A DNA stretch of 15,816 nucleotides from an uncultured Lentisphaeria bacterium (GTDB taxonomy: Bacteria; Verrucomicrobiota; Lentisphaeria; JABSQK01; CAJWLW01): contig CAJWLW010000085.1 of assembly GCA_913042885.1 (NCBI GenBank), positions 1 to 15,816 of the forward strand, read 5' to 3'. Of this stretch, positions 1 through 6,720 are shown in pieces. Positions within the stretch are counted from its first letter, which is position 1. Each line of letters opens with the position of its first letter. Made by a program: the position numbers and the translations under genes. The notes under the pieces were generated by a model that was not told where the DNA came from, ran no database searches, and saw only the letters and a program-made list of their open reading frames with translations.

Positions 1-742
1 CCGGACCCGCCACAGTAGAGTCAGCACCGGCCGGACCTTGCTTGCCCTGCGGGCCTTGCGCACCCGCCTCACCCGTCTCACCCGCCGGACCCGGGATTGG
101 AGCCTCGGGGCCAAGCACCATCGTTATGGTTGCGTCGCCTACAAACTGGATATCGGTCTCGCCGACCGGAATGCCAAGCTCTCCAACGTTAAAATCGACG
201 TTGATCAAGCCGCCGTCGATGTGCGCGCAGCCGTCGCGCGCGCCCCACCAGTGCGTGTGATGGAAGCCGAGCATGACAGCGGCGGCTCCGTTGCAGGTGC
301 AGTTGTTCGAGTTGGCAAGGATTTTACAGCAGACGTTGGCGCAGTCGGTAGGGGTTATGTCGAAGGTTATCTGTCGGCCGATCAAATGCAATTCCCCGTC
401 AACTATCCCGGCATGCGCTACACCGCCGTTTTGTATGGTGGCGATATTACCGCTGGCATCCGTCGTGAACCCGAAATCTTTATTGTCTTTGTCCAATGGA
501 ATGATGTCGAGCCAGTAACTTCCATTCGGTTGCGTCACGATGTTCAAAGTATCGCCGTCCCTGGCGCATGCGCCAGTGCCGTCGAACTTGCAGTCGTTCC
601 ACGTGATCATCCCCGGGCCGTTCACGTAGCCGCCACCCCACTGGTCGCCGGCCTTAATACCGTTGAAACGGAGGGTGACATCGGCCTGCGCAGTGAGCCC
701 GATCAGTGTGAGGGCACATAGTGCCGTGATGAGATGCTTCAT
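1..742 (-). CDS. Secreted Cys-rich protein with collagen-like Gly-X-Y repeats (partial, 3' end outside window)
   Basis: Reading the minus strand from ATG at 742 gives 247 codons with no stop up to the window edge. Residues 1-20 form a typical Sec signal peptide (MKHLITALCALTLIGLTAQA, cleavage before Asp21). Residues 21-215 look like a beta-rich globular head with eight cysteines (51, 59, 134, 138, 139, 148, 150, 172) and a HHTHWW cluster at 161-166. I do not recognise a family for the head. From residue 218 the sequence becomes collagen-like: GPA, GET, GEA, GAQ, GPQ, GKQ, GPA, GAD, then STVAGP at the edge. The repeat 'GADSTVAGP' is common in bacterial collagen-like stalks, so the repeat probably continues. 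The start is supported by AAGGA eight bases upstream (751-755). The even Cys number and signal peptide suggest an extracytoplasmic, disulfide-bonded protein, possibly a surface fibre; that role is inferred. It is divergent from the SurA-like gene. Confidence 0.85.
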   Translation of the reverse strand, partial: MKHLITALCALTLIGLTAQADVTLRFNGIKAGDQWGGGYVNGPGMITWNDCKFDGTGACARDGDTLNIVTQPNGSYWLDIIPLDKDNKDFGFTTDASGNIATIQNGGVAHAGIVDGELHLIGRQITFDITPTDCANVCCKILANSNNCTCNGAAAVMLGFHHTHWWGARDGCAHIDGGLINVDFNVGELGIPVGETDIQFVGDATITMVLGPEAPIPGPAGETGEAGAQGPQGKQGPAGADSTVAGP

Positions 743-886
743 TTTGGAGGTCCTTTTCTGTTTTGCAGCAACTCCTTATTCTGAAAGGAAACAGCCGCTT
801 GGGTTATTGTTTTGATTGTTTGGTTGTTCGGTATTTCTGAGCGCAATCTCCGTAACACGGACAATCGCCTCCGAACTTCATATCAC

Positions 887-915
887 GGTATAAGCAATTA
901 GTTTTACAATTCCAA
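887..915 (-). promoter_or_regulatory. Candidate sigma70-type promoter for the collagen-like gene
   Basis: On the minus strand TTGGAA (910-915) and TATACC (887-892) are separated by 17 bases. Each matches four of six consensus positions. Transcription would start near 880, giving a leader of roughly 140 nt before ATG at 742. It lies in the AT-rich part of the divergent intergenic region. This is a pattern match only. Confidence 0.3.
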
Positions 916-917
916 GC

Positions 918-946
918 TTTTTTTGGAGATTTTTCCATTTTTTTTT
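918..946. promoter_or_regulatory. Helically phased T-tracts (likely curved DNA)
   Basis: Three T runs of 7, 5 and 9 bases (918-924, 930-934, 938-946) have centres about 10-11 bp apart, in phase with the DNA helix. Such phasing is known to give intrinsic curvature. It sits in the 324-bp divergent region (743-1066) upstream of both the collagen-like and the SurA-like gene, so it could affect promoter activity or nucleoid-protein binding. The function is inferred. Confidence 0.4.
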
Positions 947-971
947 GCAGTATCGGTGAGAGGGCTTATTT

Positions 972-1000
972 GCCATGTACCCAACTCGTTGGAACATGGC
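972..1000 (+). promoter_or_regulatory. Hairpin or operator-like inverted repeat in the leader of the SurA-like gene
   Basis: GCCATGT (972-978) and ACATGGC (994-1000) are perfect inverted arms. Inside them CCAAC (981-985) pairs with GTTGG (988-992), with one unpaired base of offset between the two stems. It ends 66 bases before the start codon at 1067. It could be an RNA hairpin in the 5' leader or a repressor site. The sequence does not decide between these. Confidence 0.35.
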
Positions 1001-1053
1001 TTGCGCGAACGGGATCAGCCGGTACCGTATGGACAGGTATTCCGATCAATCAA

Positions 1054-1062
1054 AAGGAGGGG
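1054..1062 (+). promoter_or_regulatory. Strong ribosome binding site deciding the 1067 start
   Basis: AAGGAGGGG followed by AACT and ATG at 1067 is a near-consensus Shine-Dalgarno site. It selects this start over an in-frame ATG at 923, which would add 48 residues with no signal-peptide character and place the hairpin inside the coding region. Confidence 0.8.
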
Positions 1063-1066
1063 AACT

Positions 1067-2338
1067 ATGACGAGAAAAACATCAATAATCGCCGAATTGT
1101 GCGGTCTGGCGGCTGTTTTGCCGCTTTTCGCTTCAGCGCTCGCGGCCGCCACGACGGCTGGTTCGGAGGGTCTGCCGGAAATTCTCGCAAAAGTCAACAA
1201 CAAATCGATTCACCGCGCCACCGTCATCGCCAGACTCAACCCCGACGATCCGGTCGGACCTGCACTGGACAGAGCTGTTTGCCGGGCGCTCTCAGCGCAA
1301 CTTGCCGTCCGGGAAGGACTGGACAAGGATCCTGGATACGTGGCGGCTGTGCGGGACATGAAAATGAGGTCGGGACGCACAGATGATGTGGTTGCGATGA
1401 TAGTGGCCAGCTACTACATCCAAACGAATGCCGACCTGCAGAAGGCGTTCGCCGCCGCCGCCGCCATAAGCGATGCCGAAGTCGATGCGTTCATTGCGGA
1501 GAATCAGCCACGGTACGGCCAGATGCCGAAGGACCAGCTGCGCCCGGTCGCTACCCGTGGCCTGGTCTCGCAGCGCCGGGCGGAGATCCGAAACGATTGG
1601 GTGATGCCGCGACTCTCGAAGACGGAATTTTCCATCGACGGCACACCGATTCCGGCAACCGTGATCGAGGCGGCGGTGGACGCGCGAGCGACCGGCAACG
1701 GCGACCCGTTGATCGATCACATTCTCGCCTCATTGCCCGGCGCCGGAAACGATCCGGTTGGCGCACTCGGGGCTGCAGTAATCGACGCGGGCGGCACGGC
1801 TATCGAGCTCGGCACCCTGCGCGGCTTCCAGCAGATCGCCGCTGGAGCTGGGGGCGGCCAGTCGCACCGTAAATTGATCGACGTCCTGATCCATGCCGTC
1901 CTTGCAGACGAGGCGCGCAGTAAAGGAATTGACCAGGATCCGGAGTTCATCCGGGCCAATCCCTTGATGGGGCCTCAAGTGACAAACGCCGACACAATCC
2001 TGGTTGCCAGGTACTTCGAACATCACGAGTTGAAACGCAACGACATCAAGATCGACAAAAAAGAACTCGATCAATTCGCGCTCGCCGTCATGCAGATGTT
2101 CCAAGGCAAAGGGGACGGCGCCCTGCGCCGCCAATTGGCTGCCGCAAAGAAGATCTATGTTGACGCGGCCGTTTCCGACGCTGAAATCGAGGCGCTGAGT
2201 GAGGCTCTCATGCTGTCGCTCTGGGACGGACGCGCCGCGTTCCGGAGGTACCTCGTGAACGTCATGCTCGAGTGGAAGGTGGCGGGGCATTTCGCGCCGC
2301 TGCTGGCGCAAGCGAAAATCACGCGGTTCGACGACTGA
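1067..2338 (+). CDS. Exported SurA N-domain-like chaperone protein without PPIase domain
   Basis: 423 aa. Residues 1-27 are a Sec signal peptide (hydrophobic LCGLAAVLPLFASALA, cleavage around ALA-AA). The mature part resembles the helical N-terminal domain of SurA/PpiD/PrsA-type folding factors: 'ILAKVNNKSIHRATV' (39-53), a helix ending 'AQLAVREGLDKDPGYVAAV' (77-95) and 'ISDAEVDAFIAEN' (134-146). The same pattern recurs in the second half: 'VLADEARSKGIDQDPEFI' (278-295) and 'VSDAEIEALSEAL' (369-381). The protein therefore looks like an internal duplication. No parvulin-type PPIase domain is visible between or after the two halves. The C-terminus 'PLLAQAKITRF' resembles the end of such domains. 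It probably acts as a periplasmic chaperone or scaffold, not an isomerase. It is divergent from the collagen-like gene and convergent with the propeller gene. The family call is moderate; the function is inferred. Confidence 0.72.
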   Translation: MTRKTSIIAELCGLAAVLPLFASALAAATTAGSEGLPEILAKVNNKSIHRATVIARLNPDDPVGPALDRAVCRALSAQLAVREGLDKDPGYVAAVRDMKMRSGRTDDVVAMIVASYYIQTNADLQKAFAAAAAISDAEVDAFIAENQPRYGQMPKDQLRPVATRGLVSQRRAEIRNDWVMPRLSKTEFSIDGTPIPATVIEAAVDARATGNGDPLIDHILASLPGAGNDPVGALGAAVIDAGGTAIELGTLRGFQQIAAGAGGGQSHRKLIDVLIHAVLADEARSKGIDQDPEFIRANPLMGPQVTNADTILVARYFEHHELKRNDIKIDKKELDQFALAVMQMFQGKGDGALRRQLAAAKKIYVDAAVSDAEIEALSEALMLSLWDGRAAFRRYLVNVMLEWKVAGHFAPLLAQAKITRFDD

Positions 2339-2431
2339 GGGGTGCCCGCCGGAACCGTAAACCCAATCGGCAGTTAATGTTCCCAGGCGGATTCGTCCGG
2401 ATTGAGCTGAGGTTGATGATTCTGGCGCGTT

Positions 2432-4432
2432 TCAAGAAAACACCAGGGTCCCGGACAGATCATTTCGGTGCACCCGGCCGAACATGCAGGACCAGCACGA
2501 GATCTCGTACCCCTCGGTATGCCGGTGGCGCATGATGTTGAGTTGCCAGCGTTCGCCGCTTACGGGCGGCGGCCGGTCGAGTGCGGTGAACGGCACCGAC
2601 AGTTCCGCGTACCAGTGTCCAGGCAGTTGCGACACCGCGGCTTGCCACACGACATCGTGAATGATGCGGCTGCCCCCTTCCTCGGTGCTGAACCAGGCCT
2701 GAAACCGTTTGCCGGCGGTGTTGACGCACAGCTGATTGAAAAACGTGCCCTGTCCCGGCGCGTTCAAGCGAATTTCGATCGAGTCATCGAACTGGAACTT
2801 GGCCTCCAGCTCGTTTTCTTCATGTTCCGCGACCAGTTTGTCGAGAAACGGCTCGTCGCAATCCACGCCGATATACAGGTGCTCGTCGTCACGGGTGAAC
2901 ATGGCGCGGGTGTGCACCTTCGCCGGTGTGATCTTTTCGAATTGTACAAAATCCTCGGCAATCCCCGAATTGCCCCAGTCCATCCAGCATTGATCCTTCA
3001 GGTTGCCATCGATCACCGGCGGTGCCAGGCAGTGACCGCAGCGGACGGGCGGTGGTTCCGCCGAGGCGGTGAACAGATCGGGGTGTCCGGCGGCGCGAAA
3101 GGTGAAAAGATCCGCCTTCCGCAGCCGCAACCGCAGCGTCAGATCCTGTCCCGTGAACGGGCTGAGATTGCTGCGCCCTCCCCAGGAGAGCGGCTGATCG
3201 GTCGCGTCACCGACGAACGGGTCGGCGTCGGCGAACGTAAAGCCCTCGATCAAATCACCGATCGGTGCGATCAGCTCCGCCTCGATACTTCCAGTCTCTG
3301 CGGTGATCGCATTGATGCGCAGCTCGTCGCCCTTGAACAGGAAGCGTTCCGTCTGCACGAGGCCTTCGTCCTCGGCATGAAGCGAGACGAAGCCGTTGCG
3401 TCGAAAGGTTGCCATACCGACCCCGCCGATTGCTTTCGGGCCGTCGTAATCATGTTTGGTCGGACGCCCGCTGTAGTACAGTCGATATTCGTCGCCGCAT
3501 CGCACCACCGGACAAAACGTATAGAGCATCTCGCTGTCGAAAGTGCCGGGCTCACCGAGTGGCAGCGCATCTTCTTCAGGACAGACCGACTGCCAGTCGA
3601 CGCCGTCATGGCTGAAGGCGAGCTTCAAGCGGATGGTTTGCTGGTAACGCGGGTCCAACGACTCACTGGTGCAGAGCAACCACGGTAATCCCCAGTAGAC
3701 ACCGCCGTCGATGAAGACGTTCATGCCGTAAAACTGGGCGCCCGGGTCGAATTCCGGGCCGGCCGACCAAATAATCGACGGGCCGCTCCATTGCGTCAGG
3801 TCATCGCTTTCACCCAGCGCCACCCGGCGAACCGTGTGCTGATTTGTCCAGACCCGCATGTAACCGCGATACCTGCCGAGCCGTTCGTCACGCAGGAAGA
3901 AATAGCATTCCTCGAGCCCGTCACCGGAACCATTGGCCCACACCGGTTCATCGCTGTGCGGCGTCCAGGTTTTGCCATCGCCGGAATAGGCCAGGTAATA
4001 ACCCGTGCGATAGTAGATCATCTTATAGCGGCGCGAGGCATCGGCTTCATCCGCCTCGTACATAATGCTGCATAAATAGTCGGAGATCAGTGTACCATCC
4101 GCCCAGCAGAGGCGATTGCCGCTGTCGCTTTGCAGCGCCGGCTTCTCCCATGTCAGACCGTCAGGCGACGTTGCGTAGTGCAGTGTTGGTACACCGTTTA
4201 TCGAGTGGCAGGCATACCACATCCGGTAGCCGCCGTCCTCCGGATCCTGCAGTACACTGCTTGGGAAGATGATGTTCGCTTCGCAGTCCAGGGTCTGCGC
4301 CAGCACCGGTTCGGCCCTGTGCCGGACCGCTGGGTGAAAACGCCGCACGACACCGTGCGAAGCGACGATTCGACTGTCATCGACAAAGGTCTGAACGGTA
4401 TCGAGGATGTTGGAAACACCGATCGCGTCCAC
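2432..4432 (-). CDS. Five-bladed beta-propeller glycosidase-like protein with C-terminal CBM9/DOMON-like domain
   Basis: 666 aa, no signal peptide. The N-terminal ~350 residues show GH43/GH32-type propeller blades with repeated 'S-x-DG-x-x-W' strands: YATSPDGLTWEKP (86-98), LAYSGDGKTWTPH (147-159), ALGESDDLTQW (205-215) and LAFSHDGVDW (271-280). Residues ~350-455 form a beta-sandwich linker. Residues ~468-666 match the CBM9/DOMON-like type: 'PPVIDGNLKDQCW' (471-483), 'DDEHLYIGVDCDEP' (515-528), 'DDSIEIRL' (549-556) and a final 'SGTLVF'. It probably binds or cleaves a plant or algal-type glycan. I cannot assign catalytic acids with certainty. Translation starts at GTG, directly after the TAA of the upstream pseudopilin (TAAGTG), with a GGGGG stretch ahead of it; no earlier usable start exists. 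The direct abutment indicates translational coupling. The absence of a signal peptide leaves the location open. Confidence 0.78.
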   Translation of the reverse strand: MDAIGVSNILDTVQTFVDDSRIVASHGVVRRFHPAVRHRAEPVLAQTLDCEANIIFPSSVLQDPEDGGYRMWYACHSINGVPTLHYATSPDGLTWEKPALQSDSGNRLCWADGTLISDYLCSIMYEADEADASRRYKMIYYRTGYYLAYSGDGKTWTPHSDEPVWANGSGDGLEECYFFLRDERLGRYRGYMRVWTNQHTVRRVALGESDDLTQWSGPSIIWSAGPEFDPGAQFYGMNVFIDGGVYWGLPWLLCTSESLDPRYQQTIRLKLAFSHDGVDWQSVCPEEDALPLGEPGTFDSEMLYTFCPVVRCGDEYRLYYSGRPTKHDYDGPKAIGGVGMATFRRNGFVSLHAEDEGLVQTERFLFKGDELRINAITAETGSIEAELIAPIGDLIEGFTFADADPFVGDATDQPLSWGGRSNLSPFTGQDLTLRLRLRKADLFTFRAAGHPDLFTASAEPPPVRCGHCLAPPVIDGNLKDQCWMDWGNSGIAEDFVQFEKITPAKVHTRAMFTRDDEHLYIGVDCDEPFLDKLVAEHEENELEAKFQFDDSIEIRLNAPGQGTFFNQLCVNTAGKRFQAWFSTEEGGSRIIHDVVWQAAVSQLPGHWYAELSVPFTALDRPPPVSGERWQLNIMRHRHTEGYEISCWSCMFGRVHRNDLSGTLVFS

Positions 4433-5368
4433 TTATTCCCCCGGTTCCTTCACCCATAGGGTCTGGTAAATATACACGCCGGTCAGCCAGAACGGGCGGA
4501 AACTGTCGACATGTCCGTCCATGTAGAAGCCGTTGGCCTGGTCACCCGGATGACGGAATGCGTATTCGTTGCACCCCCATATCGCACAACTGTCCAGCTT
4601 GTCGATCTCCCGGAAATGAGAAGGCGCCCAGGTGTTCGTGTGATTGCTATCGGCCTCATCGTTGTCCATGACAAACAACGCGTCGCTTGGCCCGGTGACC
4701 GGACTCGCCTCCACCTGGCAGAAGGCATTGATATCCGGGCCGCTCCTGATTCTGCGGAAATAATGCGCCGGGTCCGTGTCGTTGGGGTCGTAGTAATATT
4801 CGGCGTCTCCAGTCCAGTTGACCCACCAGTTGGTGCCGGCACAGTTGGCCGCGCTGACCGACCAGTTTACGTTGTAACTGCTGGCAATCCGGTCTGCGTC
4901 ATAATATCGCATCCCTTCATTTGACCCGTCATTAACATATCCAGCCGATCCCTCCTCGCTCGGGCATTCCATGATCGGATATCGGCGGATCGGCACGCCG
5001 TGCGGGCCGTAGTCGTACCATTCGTAAGGGCCCATGTAGCCGTGGGCTCCCAGCCAGCTGAACCAGGAGCCACTGTTCCAAGGCACGCCGGCCTGGTAAA
5101 AATTCACCCCGATCGGGGGGAAATAGCCACCGGAGTCACTGGAGTACAAATCGACACCTATAAACTGCTGCTTCAAGTTCGACATGCACTTCACCGACTT
5201 CGCGGTGTCTTTTGCCCGCTGCAGAGCCGGGAGGAGCAGTGCAACCAGGATGGAGATGATAACGATGACCACGAGTAACTCGATCAACGAAAACCTTGAT
5301 CGAACCGATCTCTCGAACGAGCGAGCTCCAGGTTCAATCAGCGTCGAACTGGACCAACAGCGCTTCAT
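4433..5368 (-). CDS. Pseudopilin-like protein with prepilin N-terminal motif and H-X10-DG C-terminal motif
   Basis: 311 aa from ATG at 5368. An in-frame TTG at 5380 would add four residues. Residues 26-48 carry the prepilin/pseudopilin helix [22 protein letters not shown], with Phe at +1 and Glu at +5 of the mature form. The leader is 25 residues, long for this class, and has Arg, not Gly, at -1. It is followed by '[11 protein letters not shown]' and a large Tyr/Trp/Asp-rich head. Near the C-terminus is '[17 protein letters not shown]' (His273, Asp284-Gly285), a variant of the H-X9-DG motif with one extra residue. Such proteins are numerous in Lentisphaerota and Planctomycetes and often sit beside carbohydrate enzymes. 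They are thought to be processed by a prepilin peptidase and exposed outside the membrane. It is directly coupled to the propeller/CBM9 gene downstream. Its ribosome binding site is weak. Confidence 0.85.
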   Translation of the reverse strand: MKRCWSSSTLIEPGARSFERSVRSRFSLIELLVVIVIISILVALLLPALQRAKDTAKSVKCMSNLKQQFIGVDLYSSDSGGYFPPIGVNFYQAGVPWNSGSWFSWLGAHGYMGPYEWYDYGPHGVPIRRYPIMECPSEEGSAGYVNDGSNEGMRYYDADRIASSYNVNWSVSAANCAGTNWWVNWTGDAEYYYDPNDTDPAHYFRRIRSGPDINAFCQVEASPVTGPSDALFVMDNDEADSNHTNTWAPSHFREIDKLDSCAIWGCNEYAFRHPGDQANGFYMDGHVDSFRPFWLTGVYIYQTLWVKEPGE

Positions 5369-5410
5369 TTGTGTGTCCAATTATTCAACTTCAAGTTTCC
5401 CGTGTCGATA

Positions 5411-5435
5411 GGTACAACAACGACGTGTTGTAACC
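5411..5435. promoter_or_regulatory. Operator-like inverted repeat upstream of the pseudopilin gene
   Basis: GGTACAACA (5411-5419) and TGTTGTAACC (5426-5435) form inverted arms around ACGACG. The seven-base core TACAACA/TGTTGTA is perfect, and one A is bulged in the outer part. An 8-base direct repeat CTTCAAGT (5389-5396 and 5435-5442) brackets it. It lies 43 bases upstream of ATG 5368 in the 150-bp gap between the PHP gene and the pseudopilin gene, where an operator for the pseudopilin-propeller pair would be expected. Confidence 0.4.
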
Positions 5436-5518
5436 TTCAAGTCTACGTCTCTGCAGTCAGAGATGCAAGATGGCTGTACGTCATCCGGGCCTCAGGATTA
5501 ACCATAGAAAATATTTGT

Positions 5519-6472
5519 TCAGGCCGCGTGTACAAGGGCCAGGTCGAATGGATTGGACCAGGCCTTGGTGTCATCGGGTCCGATGAGTTCGAAACGAACC
5601 CATTTATTGTCGGCCCGCAGTTCCAGCTCACAGCGGTCAAACATCTTGCCCTGTTCCGTGTACTCGGCACCAATATAGTCAGTCACAGCGAGCACGCGCA
5701 CTGCTTCGGAACTTCGGATAGAGGCTTTGAACTTTCCCGGGGCCTCCGTTCCGTCCTGGATCCAGCTGAGCGAGATATCATGGAAATCCGGTCCCGTCGT
5801 GGCGTAGCTGGCGCCCGATTTGATCGCCTGCATTATGGCTGCGACAGACCGCTCCTTGGCGCGCACCACGGTCCACGCCGCATAGGTGTCGCGATTCTCC
5901 GCCTCCGTTGCATGGGCATCGTCATTGGCTATTGTCGGAATCAGGTGTTCGCCGAGATCGGACCAGTCGTCCCATTGCACGGACGCTTCGCCACGCCCGG
6001 CGAGACGCGTCGATGTATTGAAGACCTCGATGCCGGCAAACCCCGCCAGCGGCATAACGTCCCGCAGAATGTTGATGGCGCAGAAATGCGGATGCGCCAG
6101 CCAGACCGCACCGCCCTGATCATTGACTGAGTCAATGACCTCCTGGGGCGCCATCGCTTCCGAGTCCATGTCCTCATGGATATCCAGACACAGGAGATGA
6201 TACTGGCGCCCGCCGAATGGATTCAGCGGATGCAGCTCCGCACCCTGTACCAGCACGAAATCATCCGGTGCACACACCGTGTCGACGCGCGTGATCGTGT
6301 CGTGATCGGACAGACAGAGAAAGTCGTAACCCTTGGCCGCATACTGATCGAGCCGCGCCTGCGGCGCGACGCGCCCGTCGGAGTTGGTCGTATGGGTGTG
6401 CAGATTACCCTTTAGCCACATATACCCGTCGGCATCGTGCAACCCGAACGGGTTGATCAAGGAAGTTTGCAT
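5519..6472 (-). CDS. PHP-domain metal-dependent phosphoesterase
   Basis: 317 aa, no signal peptide, so probably cytosolic. The PHP metal-binding motifs are present in order: HTH (His25, His27), SDHD (Asp56, His57, Asp58), Glu79 with His81, HPH (His127, His129) and NDDAH (Asp184, Asp185, His187). These are the usual ligands of a trinuclear metal site. The layout resembles stand-alone CehA/McbA-like PHP proteins that hydrolyse phosphoesters. Residues ~235-317 form a short beta-rich C-terminal domain. The start at 6472 is chosen because homology begins just after it ('GLHDADGYMWLKGNLHTHT') and GAGAG lies 11 bases upstream. An in-frame start at 6724 would add 84 low-complexity Arg-rich residues. 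A sigma70-like promoter lies at 6531-6559. In this context it may handle a phosphorylated sugar or nucleotide product, but the substrate is unknown. Confidence 0.82.
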   Translation of the reverse strand: MQTSLINPFGLHDADGYMWLKGNLHTHTTNSDGRVAPQARLDQYAAKGYDFLCLSDHDTITRVDTVCAPDDFVLVQGAELHPLNPFGGRQYHLLCLDIHEDMDSEAMAPQEVIDSVNDQGGAVWLAHPHFCAINILRDVMPLAGFAGIEVFNTSTRLAGRGEASVQWDDWSDLGEHLIPTIANDDAHATEAENRDTYAAWTVVRAKERSVAAIMQAIKSGASYATTGPDFHDISLSWIQDGTEAPGKFKASIRSSEAVRVLAVTDYIGAEYTEQGKMFDRCELELRADNKWVRFELIGPDDTKAWSNPFDLALVHAA

Positions 6473-6530
6473 AGTGCCGGTTACTCTCTTTTCGTGGAAC
6501 GTTCGTCGTCGGTTTTTGAATGCGCACTGT

Positions 6531-6559
6531 ACAATATTGGCTTTATTGACGCGGTGCAA
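6531..6559 (-). promoter_or_regulatory. Candidate sigma70-type promoter for the PHP gene
   Basis: On the minus strand TTGCAC (6554-6559) and TATTGT (6531-6536) are 17 bases apart, giving a start near 6525 and a leader of about 50 nt to ATG 6472. The -10 matches four of six positions. It is well placed. It also argues that the PHP, pseudopilin and propeller genes may be read from here. Confidence 0.4.
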
Positions 6560-6633
6560 CGGTGGGAAATTGTGATTCGCGGGTCGCGACACCACGACCG
6601 TCCCACGGGGGAGCGTGGTGCCCCCCCTCCCGG

Positions 6634-6690
6634 GCGGCGCATTTCTCGCCGCTGATCGCCAAGGCCAAGATCGAGCGGTTCGTCGAGTGA
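6634..6690 (+). pseudogene. 3' remnant of a SurA-like gene
   Basis: The plus strand reads AAHFSPLIAKAKIERFVE followed by TGA (6688-6690). This closely matches the end of the intact SurA-like protein, GHFAPLLAQAKITRFDD-stop (residues 407-423), including the stop position. The DNA also aligns over this stretch ('GCATTT-TCGCCGCTG', 'GCGGTTCG'). Upstream of 6634 the similarity ends at a C-rich tract and no further part of the gene is visible. It lies between the PHP gene and the exported DUF4838 gene. It is best read as the tail of a second copy whose body was deleted. Confidence 0.6.
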
Positions 6691-6720
6691 GACTGTGAAC
6701 CGCCGCCGTCCGTGCTGTGT

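Noticed and set aside
38..721. Plus-strand 227-codon open frame opposite the collagen-like gene
   Set aside because: It is the antisense of a frame with a signal peptide, a good ribosome binding site and collagen triplets. Its own product is unstructured and Arg/Val-rich.
923..1066. N-terminal extension of the SurA-like protein from ATG 923
   Set aside because: It lacks a ribosome binding site and would bury the signal peptide. The strong AAGGAGGGG before 1067 decides the start.
2388..2399. CGGA-TTCG-TCCG mini-hairpin between the SurA-like and propeller genes
   Set aside because: Only a 4-bp stem and no T run, so too weak to call a terminator despite the stable TTCG loop.
2468..3688. Plus-strand 406-codon open frame inside the propeller gene
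   Set aside because: It is antisense to a gene with clear propeller blades and a CBM9-like domain; no motif of its own.
6590..6620. CACCACG/CGTGGTG inverted repeat with a C7 tract downstream
   Set aside because: A 7-bp repeat with a 17-base loop in GC-rich sequence may be chance. No role can be argued beyond marking the remnant's breakpoint.
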